Origin: CAWEFA01 sp963851385
Lineage (GTDB): Bacteria > Bacteroidota > Bacteroidia > Bacteroidales > DTGW01
Direction: 5' to 3'
Length of the DNA stretch: 64,000 nucleotides
NCBI GenBank assembly: GCA_963851385.1
Contig: CAWKPE010000015.1
Coordinates: forward strand, 186,001-250,000
Of the stretch, positions 30,658 through 42,270 are shown piece by piece. The position numbers were made by a program, and so were the translations under genes. Each line of letters begins with the position of its first letter. Within the stretch, counting starts at the first letter, position 1. The notes under the pieces were generated by a model. That model made no database searches. It saw nothing but the letters and a program-made list of their open reading frames with translations, and had not been told where the DNA came from.

Positions 30658-32849
30658 ATGAAAAAATTAGCAATTTGTTTTGTATTTATCTTGACTTCCA
30701 AATTTATTTTCCGGGGTAATGAAAACAATAAAATTGATTCGCTTTTAAAGTTAATTAAGACTGACCAATCAGATACCAGTAAAATAAGTCACCTCAGCAA
30801 ACTTGCATCAGAATTAATGTATTCAAATCCTGACTCTTCAATACTTTTTTCTAACTATGCACTTGATATACTCAACCATGCAAAGAACCTTCCTATACAA
30901 TGGAAACAAATTGAAATTGGAAATAGTTTCCATCTATTAGGCACATTACAATATTTAAAAGGCAATTATTCAACATCACTTGATTTTTATTTCAAAGCTC
31001 TTGCAATATGGGATATGTCGGACAATTTTACAGGAAATAATATTAAAAGACAATTTTTATTATACAAATCAAAAACTTTAGGAAACATAGGTGTAATATA
31101 TGATGAACAAGGTGATTATCTAAAGGCGCTGGATTATTATTTCAAATCATTAAAATTGGCAGAAGAATTAAAAAATAAAAAAGAAATTGCAAGCAAGCTT
31201 GGAAATATTGGTCTTATATATAAAGAACAGGCAAACGAATTGCCAAATAAGAGTTCATATGCTTTTAAGAAAGACTCACTATTCCAGCAAGCGTTGAATT
31301 ATTATTTTAGGGCATTATCAATAGACGAAAAATTGAGCAACAAAATTGAGATGACAATTTGGTCTGGGAATATTGCCATTATTTATGATTTACAACACAA
31401 TTATTCAAAAGCATTTGTTTATTATTTTCAGGCGTTGAAAATAGCTGAACAAATAGGGGATAAGAAAGGAATAGAAGTGAACCTTAATAACATTGGTTCA
31501 TTATATATTGATCTTAAGAAATACAATGAAGCCTTTAATTCTCTTTATCATTCGCTATTACTTTCTCAAAATATCCAAGAAATGTATGATTTACAAGATT
31601 GCTATTTAAACTTAAGCAATCTCTATGAGAAATCAAATATTTCACTTCCCGATACAGTTAGTGGCAAACTTTTAAACATGGAAAAAATGCGCCTTCGTTC
31701 TTTATATTTTTATAAAAGAAGTATTGAAATCCGTGATATACTATTCAGTCAGGAAAATAAAAAACAACTGGTGCAAAAAGAAATGACTTATGAGTTTGAA
31801 AAAAAAGAAGCTATTACAAAAGCTGAAAATGACAAAAAAATTGCCCTTGCTAAAGCAGAAAATAGAAAAAAAAAATAATTATTTTGTTTATAATATTTGT
31901 TTTAACATTGGTTTTGGGATTTTCGATTTTTATTTTCCGTTCGCTATATATAACCAGAAAACAAAAAAGAATTATCGAAGAACAAAAACATAGAGTAGAC
32001 GAAGCCTACGAAGAACTTAATCAGCAAAATGAGGAGATTGCTACTCAACGGGACGAAATTGAATCTCAACGTGATAAGTTATACCTTCAAAATAAAAATA
32101 TTACTGATAGTATTGAATATGCCCGATTTATTCAACAGGCATTATTGACTAGTCACGAAATTTTGGAAAATTGCAACTTGCAAAATTTTATTTTATTCAT
32201 ACCCAAAGATATTATCAGCGGGGATTTTTACTGGTTTAAACAAATCAAAAATTACCTGTATTTTGCAGCAGCTGATTGTACAGGACATGGAGTGCCAGGA
32301 GCATTCATGAGCGTGTTGGGCATTTCACTGCTTAATGAAATTGTAAGCAAGAGGGACTTGAACCCACCTGCACTGGTATTAAATGAACTACGCAAAAAGC
32401 TTAAGAAATCATTAAAACAAGACAATTCTGAAACTACTTCACATGATGGAATAGATATTTCTTTATGTTTGCTTGACTTTGAAACAAAAATGCTTCAGTT
32501 TTCAGGTGCTTTTAACCCCTTATTCCTGGTACGCAACGATGAACTGATAGAGTATACAGCAGACCATATGCCGGTCGGAATATATCCAAAAGACAAAATT
32601 GATTTCACAAACCAGGAAATTCAGCTCAAATCAAATGATTTACTTTTTATTTTTTCTGACGGCTATATTTCACAATTTGGAGGAGAGAATGGTAAAAAAT
32701 TCAATTTTAAACAGTTTAAACAATTGTTAATTGAAATAAACAATCAACCACTGGAAACACAAAAACAATTACTTGAAAAAAGGTTTGTTGAATGGCAGCG
32801 GGATTTTGAACAAATAGATGATATTTTGGTGGTTGGAATAAAAATATAA
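30658..32849 (+). CDS. TPR sensor with SpoIIE/PP2C phosphatase, frameshifted (copy 2)
   Basis: A tandem paralogue of the preceding gene, about 730 residues. Signal peptide, TPR array (repeats such as GNIGVIYDEQGDYLKALDYY and GNIGLIYKEQANE), a membrane helix (IIFVLTLVLGFSIFIFRSL), coiled coil and SpoIIE domain with DSIEYARFIQQALLTSHEI, ADCTGHGVPGAFMSVLG and FSDGYISQFGGE. The frame breaks at a run of ten A (31866-31875) just before the membrane helix; one more A, or a -1 slip, joins the two frames. The C-terminal 250 residues and their DNA are nearly identical to copy 1, whereas the TPR parts differ. Confidence 0.8.
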
Positions 32850-32896
32850 AAATCCAATGCAATAAACCACTGCAATGGATTTTAAATATTCGAAAG

Positions 32897-32969
32897 TGAT
32901 CCTGCTGGGATTCGAACCCAGGACCCCATCCTTAAAAGGGATGTGCTCTACCTGCTGAGCTACAGAATC
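32897..32969 (-). tRNA. tRNA-Lys (UUU)
   Basis: A complete 73-base cloverleaf on the minus strand. Acceptor GATTCTG pairs with CAGGATC, the D-arm is AGCTCAGCAGGTAGAGCA, the anticodon loop is CTTTTAA (anticodon UUU) and the T-arm contains GGTTCGAATCC. CCA is not encoded. Confidence 0.93.
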
Positions 32970-33363
32970 AATTTATTCTTACTTTCAACTCACCAGTACC
33001 TAAATATAAATTCAGATATTTTAACTGCTGAGTTTTAGAATTAACCTTTTTTTTAAGTGGCGCAAAGATATTGACCTTTTTCATTTTTCAAAAAAAAATA
33101 CTAGTGTTTTTTGAAAATATTTAATCAAAAGAATTCTTCGGGGTTAAGAGGAAAGTTTGAAAACTTAAGGTTTTCATGACGCTTGAAAAAGCGTATATTA
33201 GCATATTGGATGAATATATATTAAATGAACTATAAAAGCATTTTTTATGTTTGCAGTTGACGGCAATAAATAGCAAAAACTATAATTTACTTTTTGAGGT
33301 TCAACTAATTAATGTGGCCATAATCAATGAAAAAAGAATTATGGTATTTACTTGGTTCAATAT
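32970..33363. other. intergenic, no feature seen
   Basis: About 390 bases, AT-rich, between tRNA-Lys and the ArfB gene. It should contain the tRNA promoter on the minus strand and the ArfB promoter, but neither is distinct. Confidence 0.4.
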
Positions 33364-33798
33364 ATGGATAATCTGATTAAACACGATATTTTCTATAAAG
33401 ATATTTTAAAAGAATTATGCTTTATTGCATCACGGAGTTCCGGAAAAGGAGGACAAAATGTAAATAAAGTTTCTACTAAAATAACTTTAATTTTTGATAT
33501 TAAAAATTCTAGAATATTGGATGAAAATTCAAAAGAAATAATAAAAAATCGCTTAAGAACAAGAATTAATGCAAAAGGTCAATTAAAAATAAATGTTTCA
33601 AATGAAAGATATCAGTCTTTAAATAAATCAATTGCCATCAAGAAATTTTTTGTTTTAATTAATAATGCACTTGAATCTGAAGAAATCAGAATAATGACTA
33701 AACCCAAAAGAATATCTATTGAAAAAAGATTATTTGAAAAGGCTAATCTTTCAGTTAAAAAGAAAATGCGAATAAAAAAGCCATTAATTGAAGAATAA
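33364..33798 (+). CDS. arfB: alternative ribosome-rescue factor (ArfB/YaeJ-type peptidyl-tRNA hydrolase)
   Basis: A 144-residue class I release-factor-like domain without the codon-recognition domains. The GGQ loop is ASRSSGKGGQNVNKVST (about 23-39); glutamine and both glycines are present, so it should release peptides from stalled ribosomes. The C-terminal tail is lysine and arginine rich (KANLSVKKKMRIKKPLIEE), as in ArfB where it reaches into the empty mRNA channel. The start at 33364 is preferred over 33352 as it begins MDNLIKHD. It faces the gene at 33860. Confidence 0.88.
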   Translation: MDNLIKHDIFYKDILKELCFIASRSSGKGGQNVNKVSTKITLIFDIKNSRILDENSKEIIKNRLRTRINAKGQLKINVSNERYQSLNKSIAIKKFFVLINNALESEEIRIMTKPKRISIEKRLFEKANLSVKKKMRIKKPLIEE

Positions 33799-33832
33799 AA
33801 AACCCGATTTGTTTTTTCAATAACGGGTGAAT
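33798..33832 (-). terminator. probable terminator of the acidic-protein gene
   Basis: On the minus strand ACCCG and CGGGT pair around a loop of about 15 bases and a T-run follows. It lies between two convergent genes. Confidence 0.5.
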
Positions 33833-33859
33833 AAATATCAAAAAATAATAGTTCACTAA

Positions 33860-34171
33860 TTAACTTTCTTCATCTGGAATATTTTCAAAATCTTCACTAT
33901 TCTCACTATAGTTTTCATCAGGAGTAATAGTTTCTTCTTCTTCAAATTCCTTTTCGTCAAATTCTTCAGGATTTGTATCAATTTTCACAGGCACCTTAAT
34001 CAGATAACTGGTATCAGACGTATCCAAGGTAACACCATAAAAAGAATCTTTTTTAGGTGTAGTTACTTTAATAACATGATTCTGATAACCATCAGGATAT
34101 TTTTTGTTAAGTAATTCAATTAAATCTACTGTCAAGTTTTGATAATTGATTACTCTATTTAATTTTCCCAT
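33860..34171 (-). CDS. small acidic protein of unknown function
   Basis: A 103-residue protein: a compact N-terminal region (MGKLNRVINYQNLTVDLIEL, residues 1-65) and a highly acidic tail rich in E and D (about 70-103, EEFDEKEFEEEE then NYSENSEDFENIPDEES). No signal peptide and no recognised catalytic motif. Acidic tails of this sort occur in nucleic-acid-mimic and chaperone-like proteins, but no function can be assigned. A probable terminator follows. Confidence 0.6.
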   Translation of the reverse strand: MGKLNRVINYQNLTVDLIELLNKKYPDGYQNHVIKVTTPKKDSFYGVTLDTSDTSYLIKVPVKIDTNPEEFDEKEFEEEETITPDENYSENSEDFENIPDEES

Positions 34172-34591
34172 ATTTCAACACTTGCCAAATTTTGTGCAAT
34201 AATACATTTTTCATTGAAAATCGAGAATATTTTGAGTAAAAAAAATAAAAAAATATATTGTTCTTTATGAGTATAATATTGAAAAGATTTGCAATAAATT
34301 GACATGCAATCTTCTATTTTCAATAAAGTTAATAATAATTATTATTCATATCAATAAAAAAATCCATACTCTTTTTATTAATAAATTCAGGAAAAATAAT
34401 ATTAATGAAAATGTTAAATTGTATAAATTGAATCTGGTATTACACTAAAATAAATTTTTTAAAGAATAGAATCTTTATGTTCTTGACATAAGTTGGTTCA
34501 AATATTTTAAATATTTTATGTCCTATAATTAATATTATGTTAAATATTAAAATTAATAAATAAAAGGAGCTGGCTCTCCTTTTATTTATAT
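34172..34591. other. intergenic, AT-rich, no feature seen
   Basis: About 420 bases with no open frame of note, apart from the terminator of the next gene at its right end. Confidence 0.4.
34560..34584 (-). terminator. rho-independent terminator of the TPR gene
   Basis: AAAAGGAG and CTCCTTTT pair around a six-base loop; on the minus strand a T-rich tail follows the stop of the gene at 34592. Confidence 0.75.
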
Positions 34592-35734
34592 TTACCAACC
34601 CATTTCCTTTTTAAGTAATTCTAGTTTATCATTCATTTGAAGCTGTACATAAAAACTTTTTAAACTTTTTGCCGCATCTTCAGCTTTTGGGTTAATTTCG
34701 TGTGCCCTTTCCATATATGGTAAACCTTTTTCAAATTCTTGGTTACGCTGTTCAATTAAATCTTTATATTTATTATTATCATTCTCTTCTGTAGCCTTAT
34801 TATTAATAATGACTGCCTGATTATAATAGAGAGCACCTAAATTATAGTATGCATCATAATTGTTTGAATTTAAATCAATTGCTTTTTTATAAGAGGAAAT
34901 AGCACTATCTGGATTATTCATCCTTTCATATAGAGTTCCTTCAGCAAAAAGGAATGAACTATTATTAGGATCCTTTTCTTTTGCTTTGTTAAGATAATCA
35001 AAAGCCTGTTTGACTTGACCACTAGTCAAATAGTAGTTTACAAGGTCTACAAGAACTGAAAGGTCGTTAGGATAAATCTCATATGCTTTTTGCATAACAT
35101 CTGTAGCTTGTAAGGTGTCCCCTTTTGCCATATATGCACTTCTCAGCCAGGAATATGTAGCTCCTCCTCCATATTTTAATGACGCTGCTTTACTAAAATA
35201 TTCAATTGCCTTATCATATTTTTTTGCATTTTCAGCCGATAACCCACAATTAAAAATCATTGATGTATCAATTAAACCTTTATACATTGGCCTTTTTTCG
35301 ATATCAAGAATAAGCTCAAACAAAACCAATGCCTTGTCATAGTTTTTTGAATCAAAAGCCTTAAGTGCAAAATTGGACGCAAGTGAAGAAAGTTCAGGTA
35401 ATTTAAGATTAATTTCAGTATCATAACGCTTTTTCGGATCAATCTCAAGCGCTTTTTGATATGAATCATATGCATCTAATACTGGATTCTCAGAAATAGC
35501 AGCATATTTAGAATCAGTTGATTTACTGACTGCTTGTAATATCTCTCCCATGACAAACCATGTTTTTGGGTTATCTTTGGTTTCATCACTATTTTTAGCA
35601 GTCTGGATTGATTCCCATGCTTTATCAAGTTCACCTTTATCGAGGGCATCTTGAGAAGCACTTATCATTTTTTTTTGTGCGCCGGCATAAATAACAAATA
35701 CCATTGCCACGGCTAACAAAGCTATTTTTTTCAT
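34592..35734 (-). CDS. periplasmic tetratricopeptide repeat protein
   Basis: A 380-residue secreted protein with signal MKKIALLAVAMVFVIYAGAQ. The mature part is a regular array of about six to eight TPR helices: KALVLFELILDIEKRP, KAIEYFSKAASLKYGGG, QAFDYLNKAKEKDPNNS and SAISSYKKAIDLNSNNYDA. No catalytic domain. Such proteins scaffold envelope complexes; no partner is evident. It is separated by 65 bases from gyrA, which lies behind it on the same strand. Confidence 0.8.
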   Translation of the reverse strand: MKKIALLAVAMVFVIYAGAQKKMISASQDALDKGELDKAWESIQTAKNSDETKDNPKTWFVMGEILQAVSKSTDSKYAAISENPVLDAYDSYQKALEIDPKKRYDTEINLKLPELSSLASNFALKAFDSKNYDKALVLFELILDIEKRPMYKGLIDTSMIFNCGLSAENAKKYDKAIEYFSKAASLKYGGGATYSWLRSAYMAKGDTLQATDVMQKAYEIYPNDLSVLVDLVNYYLTSGQVKQAFDYLNKAKEKDPNNSSFLFAEGTLYERMNNPDSAISSYKKAIDLNSNNYDAYYNLGALYYNQAVIINNKATEENDNNKYKDLIEQRNQEFEKGLPYMERAHEINPKAEDAAKSLKSFYVQLQMNDKLELLKKEMGW

Positions 35735-35798
35735 CGTATTAATTAATTTATATGTTAAAAAATGTAAAGTTAATAAAATTGAATATCTGTTTTATTTC

Positions 35799-38295
35799 CT
35801 ATTCTTCAATAATAAGTTCTTCGCTTTCATTGATTACTTTATTTTCATTATCTTGACCTTTAGGAACTTGTGTTACTGCCGCAATAGAGTCATTTTCCTT
35901 TAAATTAATCAATCTTACTCCTTGAGTTGCTCTTCCTGCCAATCTAAATTCAGAAATTGCCATTCTAATTGTTAATCCGGCTTTTGTAATAATCATTAGA
36001 TCCTCATTATTATCAACTCCCTTTATAGCAATTAAATCACCAGTTTTAGTAGTAATATTAATTGTTTTGACACCCTTCCCTCCTCTATTAGTTATTCTGT
36101 AATCAGAAATATCAGAACGTTTGCCATAACCATTCTCAGACACGACCATTATAGTAGTTTCAGGACCAGCAACGCAAACCATTCCGACGACTTCGTCATT
36201 CTTGTTAGCAAGTTTAATACCTCTTACTCCTGATGCATTTCTGCCCACAGGTCTAACAGTATTTTCATGAAACCTAATAGCCTTTCCGGATTTTATAGCT
36301 AAAATAATCTCATTGTTGCCATTTGTTAATTTAGCTTCTATCAGACTATCATCTTCCCTGATATTAATTGCCAATATTCCATTTTGTCTAGGACGAGAAT
36401 ATGCTTCTAATAATGTTTTTTTAATTGTACCTTTTTTGGTACATAAAATAATATAGTTGTTTTTTATAAATTCTTCATTTGTAAGGCTTGGTACATTAAT
36501 AAATGCTTTAATTGCATCATCAGGTTCAATATTTAAGAGATTTTGAACAGCTCTGCCTTTTGATACCTTAGTACCTTCCGGAATATCATATACTTTTAGC
36601 CAAAAACACTTACCTTTTTCAGTAAAGAAAAGTATTGTATTGTGCATTGTAGCACTAAACATATATTCAAGAAAATCTTCATCCCTAGTAGTACTTCCTT
36701 TTGTACCAATACCACCTCTTGTCTGTGTTCTAAATTCAGTTAGAGGTGTTCGCTTGATATAACCTAAACGTGAAATGGTTATTACCATGTCATCATTTGC
36801 ATAAAAGTCTTCAGGATTAAATTCTGATTCATCTGGTCTAATTTCAGTTCTTCTTTCATCTCCATATTTATCTTTTACTTCAATTAATTCATTTTTTATA
36901 ATATTCATTCTCAGAGATTCATCAGAGAGTACTTTGTTCAAATATTCAATTAATTTTACCAATTCATTAAATTCTTCTTTTATTTTTTCTCTTTCAAGTC
37001 CTGTCAATCTTTGCAAACGAAGATCAAGTATAGCCTTTGCCTGAATTTCGGTCAAATTGAAGTTTTTCATTAAACCATCCTTTGCTTCTTCCGGTGTTTT
37101 TGAAGAACGAATTAAATTAATCACTTCATCTAAGTGATCTAATGCAATTAACAATCCTTCAAGGATATGTTTTTTCTTTTCTGCTTCGTTTAAATCAAAT
37201 TGACTACGTCGTACTACTACTTCATGGCGATGTTTTACAAAATAATGAATTAACTGCTTTAATGAAAGTGTCTTGGGCCGTCCATTGACCAATGCTATAT
37301 TGTTGACATTGTAAGTGGTTTGTAATTGAGTATATTTTAACAACTTGTTCAGTACTACATTAGCTGTAGATTCTTTTTTACATATTATTACAATGCGCAT
37401 TCCATCTCTATCACTTTCATCATTGATGTATGATATTCCTTCAATTTTCTTTTCATTAATAAGGTCAGCCGTTTTTTGGATTAGTTCTGCCTTATTTACC
37501 ATATAAGGTATTTCAGTTACAATTATTTTTTCCCTGCCACTCTCTGTAACTTCAATTTCGGATTTTGCTCTAACGATGACTTTACCTCGCCCTGTTTCAA
37601 AAGCTTCGCGAATACCTGAAGTACCATAAATTATACCACCTGTTGGAAAATCAGGACCTTTAACATGTTTTATCAAATCATCTGTAGTAATTTCATTGTT
37701 ATCTATATATGCCACAATAGCATCAACAACTTCAGATAAGGTTATGGGGTGGCATATTTGTTGCCATACCAACTGCAATACCTGAAGCACCATTAATAAG
37801 TAGATTAGGAATCCTTGTAGGTAAGACTGTAGGTTCCTCCAATGAATCATCAAAATTTAATTGAAAATCAACAGTATTTTTATCAATATCTGTAAGCATC
37901 TCTTCAGTAATCCTTTTCAATCGTGCTTCAGTATATCTCATTGCCGCCGGGCTATCACCATCAAGTGAACCAAAGTTACCCTGTCCATCAACTAATGGAT
38001 AACGAAGTGACCATGTTTGAGCCATTCGCACCATAGCATCATATACCGAAGTATCACCATGGGGATGATATTTGCCAAGTACTTCTCCTACTATTCTGGC
38101 TGATTTCTTAAATGCTCTATTTGAAGCTAATCCTAAATCGGACATTCCAAACAAAACTCTTCGATGAACTGGTTTTAATCCGTCTCTAACATCAGGCAAT
38201 GCTCTTGAAACAATTACCGACATAGAATAATCTATGTAGGCAGTTTTCATTTCTTCTTCAATATTTATTTGAATTATGCGCTCTCCTTCGGCCAT
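35799..38295 (-). CDS. gyrA: DNA gyrase subunit A (frameshift in the read)
   Basis: Reads as GyrA, the breakage-rejoining subunit of DNA gyrase, about 831 residues. The N-terminal frame starts MAEGERIIQIN (ATG at 38295) with SMSVIVSRALPDVRDGLKPV, the QRDR HPHGDTSVYDAMVRMAQ (Thr at the site of E. coli Ser83, Asp at 87 kept) and RYTEARL with the catalytic Tyr. The frame breaks at about 37733-37750, in NMPPHNL(S)EVVDA; removing one A from CTTATCTGAAG restores it. The C-terminal GyrA beta-pinwheel repeats follow (RLGYIKRTPL, FTEKGKCFWLKVYDIPEGT, GRNASGVRGI). Because the gene is essential, the break is best explained as a sequence error or recoding rather than loss. Confidence 0.93.
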
Positions 38296-38415
38296 ATTAA
38301 ATAATTTCAAGTTTATAAGAAAAGCACGAATTTAACTATTTCTTGACTAATAATAAACCGCAGTATACTATAATTATTAACATTTAATGTTTAAAATTAT
38401 TTATAAGAATTGGAC

Positions 38416-38423
38416 TATATTTG
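38416..38423 (+). promoter_or_regulatory. candidate -7 promoter element of clpC
   Basis: TATATTTG fits TAnnTTTG and lies in the gyrA-clpC divergent gap, about 150 bases before the clpC start. No clear -33 element. Confidence 0.4.
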
Positions 38424-38575
38424 TAATGTGAAAATTATGAATGTTGTTTAATATTATTAATAAATTTATTGTGGATTGAAAGTATTGAAATAGAGAGAAT
38501 TGTTCTTTAATTTCGTTTGGATTTATTGGAATAAATATTTTAAATTAATGTGAGTAGGAAATAGAATGAAAATAT

Positions 38576-41113
38576 ATGGATGCTAAATTTTCACAGAAAA
38601 TAAAAGATGTATTATCATATAGCAAAGAGGAAGCTATTCGTTTGGGTAATGCTTTTATTGGCCCAGAGCATTTTTTTCTTGGTATTTTAAGAGAAGGAGA
38701 AGGTGTAGCAATTGAAATGTTAACTGAAATGGGTACAGATTTTTCTGAATTAAAAAAGAATATTGAACGTTCAGTCAGACCTGACGGTGCTATAAAAATT
38801 AAAGATACTGAAAATTTACCATTACTTAAATCAGCTGAACGTATTTTGAAAATGGTATATCTGGAGGCCAGAGCATTAAAAAATGAAACTATTAATACAG
38901 GCCATTTACTATTAGCAATACTTCGTGATGAAAGTAGTTCTATTACCAAAATATTATCAGAAAAAAATATTAATTACAATATTATTAAAACAGAACTAGA
39001 AATAAGACAACCTCAGGCTAATGCAGACTATGGAGATGAAGATGATGAACGAGGTTCCACTTTTGGAGGAAAAGGTGGAAGTTCACAAAATCCTCAACAA
39101 GGGAAATCTAATTCAGATACTCCTGTACTTGACAACTTTGGAGTTGACCTCACTAAAGCTGCTGAAGAAAGTCGCTTAGATCCTATTGTTGGAAGAGAAA
39201 GAGAAATAGAAAGACTTGCTCAGATTCTAAGTCGAAGAAAGAAAAATAATCCTATACTAATTGGAGAACCTGGCGTTGGCAAATCTGCAATTGCTGAAGG
39301 ACTTGCATTACGTATAGTTCATAGAAAAGTATCTAGGGTATTATTTGGTAAAAGAGTAGTTGCATTAGATTTGGCTTCAATTGTTGCTGGTACAAAATAT
39401 CGTGGTCAGTTTGAAGAACGTATGAAAGCTATATTAAATGAGCTTCAAAAAAATCCAAATGTTATTTTATTTATAGACGAAATTCATACTATAGTTGGTG
39501 CTGGAGGTGCAACAGGTTCGTTAGATGCTGCAAACATGCTTAAACCTGCATTGGCTCGTGGAGAAATTCAATGTATTGGAGCTACAACACTTGATGAATA
39601 TCGACAGCACATTGAAAAAGATGGAGCATTAGAAAGACGATTTCAAAAGGTAATGGTTGAGCCTACTTCAATGGAAGAAACACTTGAAATACTTAATAAT
39701 ATTAAGGAGCGCTATGAAGATCATCACAACGTAACGTATACACCAGATGCTATCGATGCATGTGTTAGATTAACTGCAAGATATATATCTGATAGACACT
39801 TACCTGATAAAGCTATTGATGCACTTGATGAATCCGGTTCAAGGGTACACATTTCTAATATTGTTGTTCCTGAGCGAATTCTTCAACTTGAAAAAGATAT
39901 AGAAGAAACAAAGAAGGAAAAAATAAAATCAGTAAAAAATCAGAATTTTGAAAGGGCAGCAAGTTTCAGGGATAAGGAAAAGGAATTGCAGGATCGTCTT
40001 GAAGTTGAAAAACAAAAATGGGAAAATGAATTAAGTAAGAATCGGGTTATTGTTGATTCCGAAAAAGTTGCTGAAGTAGTTGCCATGATGACCGGTGTTC
40101 CAGTTCAACGAATTGCACAAGCTGAAGGTACAAGGCTGTTAAAAATGGCTGAAGAATTGAAAGGTAGCGTTATAGGACAGGACGAAGCTATTGAAAAAGT
40201 AGTAAAGTCTATTCAGCGTAACCGTGCTGGCTTGAAAGATCCAAATAAACCAATTGGTACTTTTATTTTCTTAGGACCTACTGGTGTTGGAAAAACACAA
40301 CTTGCCAAAGTTCTTGCTAGATATCTCTTTGATAGTTTTGATAATTTAATCCGTGTAGACATGAGCGAATACATGGAGAAATTTTCTGTTTCACGTCTCG
40401 TAGGAGCACCTCCAGGTTACGTAGGATATGAAGAAGGAGGTCAATTAACTGAAAAAGTTAGAAGAAAACCATACTCTGTTGTATTATTGGATGAAATTGA
40501 AAAGGCTCACCCGGATGTATTTCACATCCTTTTGCAAGTATTAGATGAAGGAATTTTAACTGATAGCTTAGGCCGTAGAGTTGATTTTAAGAATACCATA
40601 GTGATTATGACTTCCAATATTGGTACGAGACAATTAAAGGACTTTGGACAAGGTGTTGGATTTAGTACTAGTACTAAGGCGGCTCAAATTAATGAATATG
40701 CAAAAGGCGTAATTCAAAACGCTTTGAAAAAAACTTTTGCACCAGAGTTTTTAAATCGTATTGATGATGTTGTGCTTTTCAATACATTGACTAAAGAGCA
40801 TATTTCGCAAATAATAGATATTGAATTAAAAGGTTTATATGATAGAATTAAGGCTTTAGGCTATAAAGTTACTTTGACTGAAGAAGCAAAAGATTTTATT
40901 ATTGAGCGAGGCTACGATATTCAATTTGGTGCCAGACCATTAAAACGTGCTATTCAAAAATACCTGGAAGATCCAATGGCGGAGGTCATTATTAAAGCTA
41001 ATATCAATGAAGGTGATAATATTTTAATAGGATTTGATAAGGATAAGCAGGAAATAATAATAGAAGTCGAACCAATTGAAGTTAAAGGAAATATTAGCAC
41101 AAATCAGAATTAA
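38576..41113 (+). CDS. clpC: ClpC-type AAA+ protease ATPase subunit
   Basis: An intact 845-residue Hsp100 unfoldase that feeds ClpP. Clp_N repeat domain (FSQKIKDVLSYSKEEAIRLG, about 5-24, to about 145), first AAA+ module with GEPGVGKSA Walker A and ILFIDEIHT Walker B, UVR-like middle region (NFERAASFRDKEKELQ) that distinguishes ClpC from ClpA/ClpB, second module with GPTGVGKTQLAK and LLDEIEKAHPDV, and a C-terminal domain (FGARPLKRAIQ). It is divergent from gyrA and convergent with rimO. Confidence 0.92.
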   Translation: MDAKFSQKIKDVLSYSKEEAIRLGNAFIGPEHFFLGILREGEGVAIEMLTEMGTDFSELKKNIERSVRPDGAIKIKDTENLPLLKSAERILKMVYLEARALKNETINTGHLLLAILRDESSSITKILSEKNINYNIIKTELEIRQPQANADYGDEDDERGSTFGGKGGSSQNPQQGKSNSDTPVLDNFGVDLTKAAEESRLDPIVGREREIERLAQILSRRKKNNPILIGEPGVGKSAIAEGLALRIVHRKVSRVLFGKRVVALDLASIVAGTKYRGQFEERMKAILNELQKNPNVILFIDEIHTIVGAGGATGSLDAANMLKPALARGEIQCIGATTLDEYRQHIEKDGALERRFQKVMVEPTSMEETLEILNNIKERYEDHHNVTYTPDAIDACVRLTARYISDRHLPDKAIDALDESGSRVHISNIVVPERILQLEKDIEETKKEKIKSVKNQNFERAASFRDKEKELQDRLEVEKQKWENELSKNRVIVDSEKVAEVVAMMTGVPVQRIAQAEGTRLLKMAEELKGSVIGQDEAIEKVVKSIQRNRAGLKDPNKPIGTFIFLGPTGVGKTQLAKVLARYLFDSFDNLIRVDMSEYMEKFSVSRLVGAPPGYVGYEEGGQLTEKVRRKPYSVVLLDEIEKAHPDVFHILLQVLDEGILTDSLGRRVDFKNTIVIMTSNIGTRQLKDFGQGVGFSTSTKAAQINEYAKGVIQNALKKTFAPEFLNRIDDVVLFNTLTKEHISQIIDIELKGLYDRIKALGYKVTLTEEAKDFIIERGYDIQFGARPLKRAIQKYLEDPMAEVIIKANINEGDNILIGFDKDKQEIIIEVEPIEVKGNISTNQN

Positions 41114-42270
41114 ACTATTATTCCAAATAAATCATATTCATTAGCTTCGTTTATTTTAACCTGGTAAAAATTGCCAATTTTTATTGTTTTATTTGATTTT
41201 AAAAGTACCTCATTATCAACTTCTGGTGAATCGAATTGAGTTCTGCCTAAATAATATGCATCTTCTTTTCTATCAATTATTACTTTAAGCTCCTGTCCTA
41301 TTTTATTTCGATTAGCTTCTTCTGAAATTTCTTTTTGCAATGACATAATTATTTTGGCACGTTTATTCTTCGTAGCTAAATTGATATTATCCTTATATTT
41401 TATAGCCGCATAAGTATTTTCTTCATGGGAATATGTGAATAAACCAAGCCGTTCAAAACGAGTTTCTTGAATAAAATTCACAAGTTCTTCAAAATCTTTT
41501 TCACTTTCATCTGGGTGACCTATTAAAAAAGTTGTTCTTAATGCTATATCTGGAATTGATGAACGAATATTATCTATGAGTTTTATGGTATTGTCTTTAT
41601 TTAAACCCCTACGCATTTTTTTTAGCATATTATCACTAATATGTTGAAGAGGAATATCTAAATAATTACAGACTTTTGGATTATCACGTATTGTATTAAG
41701 TAAATCTTTTGGAAAATCTTTTGGATAAGCATAATGCAGCCTTATCCATTCTATACCACTAATTTTACTAAGCTTTTCTATCAAATGAGGTAATAGAAAA
41801 GAGTTCTCAAAATCAATTCCGTACGAACTTATATCCTGAGCAATAATAATTAATTCCTTTACACCTCTTTGTGCTAAAAACGATGCTTCTTTTATAAGGT
41901 CTTGTAGAGGAAATGACTTATATTTTCCTCGAATTAATGGAATAGCGCAAAATGAACATTTACGATTACACCCTTCTGATATTTTAAGATATGCATAATG
42001 TGAGGGAGTAGATATGATACGTTCTCCAATAGATTCTCTTTTATAATTGTATCCAAATGATTCAATAATTTCTTTAATTTGATTTAATCCAAAAAAACCA
42101 TCTACTTCAGGAAGTTCTTTAAGTAATTCTTTTTTATACCTTTCAGCTAAACAGCCAATTACATAAAGTTCGTCAATTTTACCGTTTCGTTTTTCATTTA
42201 TATAAAATAGAATAGTGTTTATTGATTCTTTTTTAGCATCTCCAATAAAACCACAAGTATTAATAATTAC

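Noticed and set aside
37732..37853. Two overlapping frames as two GyrA-like genes
   Set aside because: They are the two halves of one gyrA; together they cover the family once, without duplicated domains.
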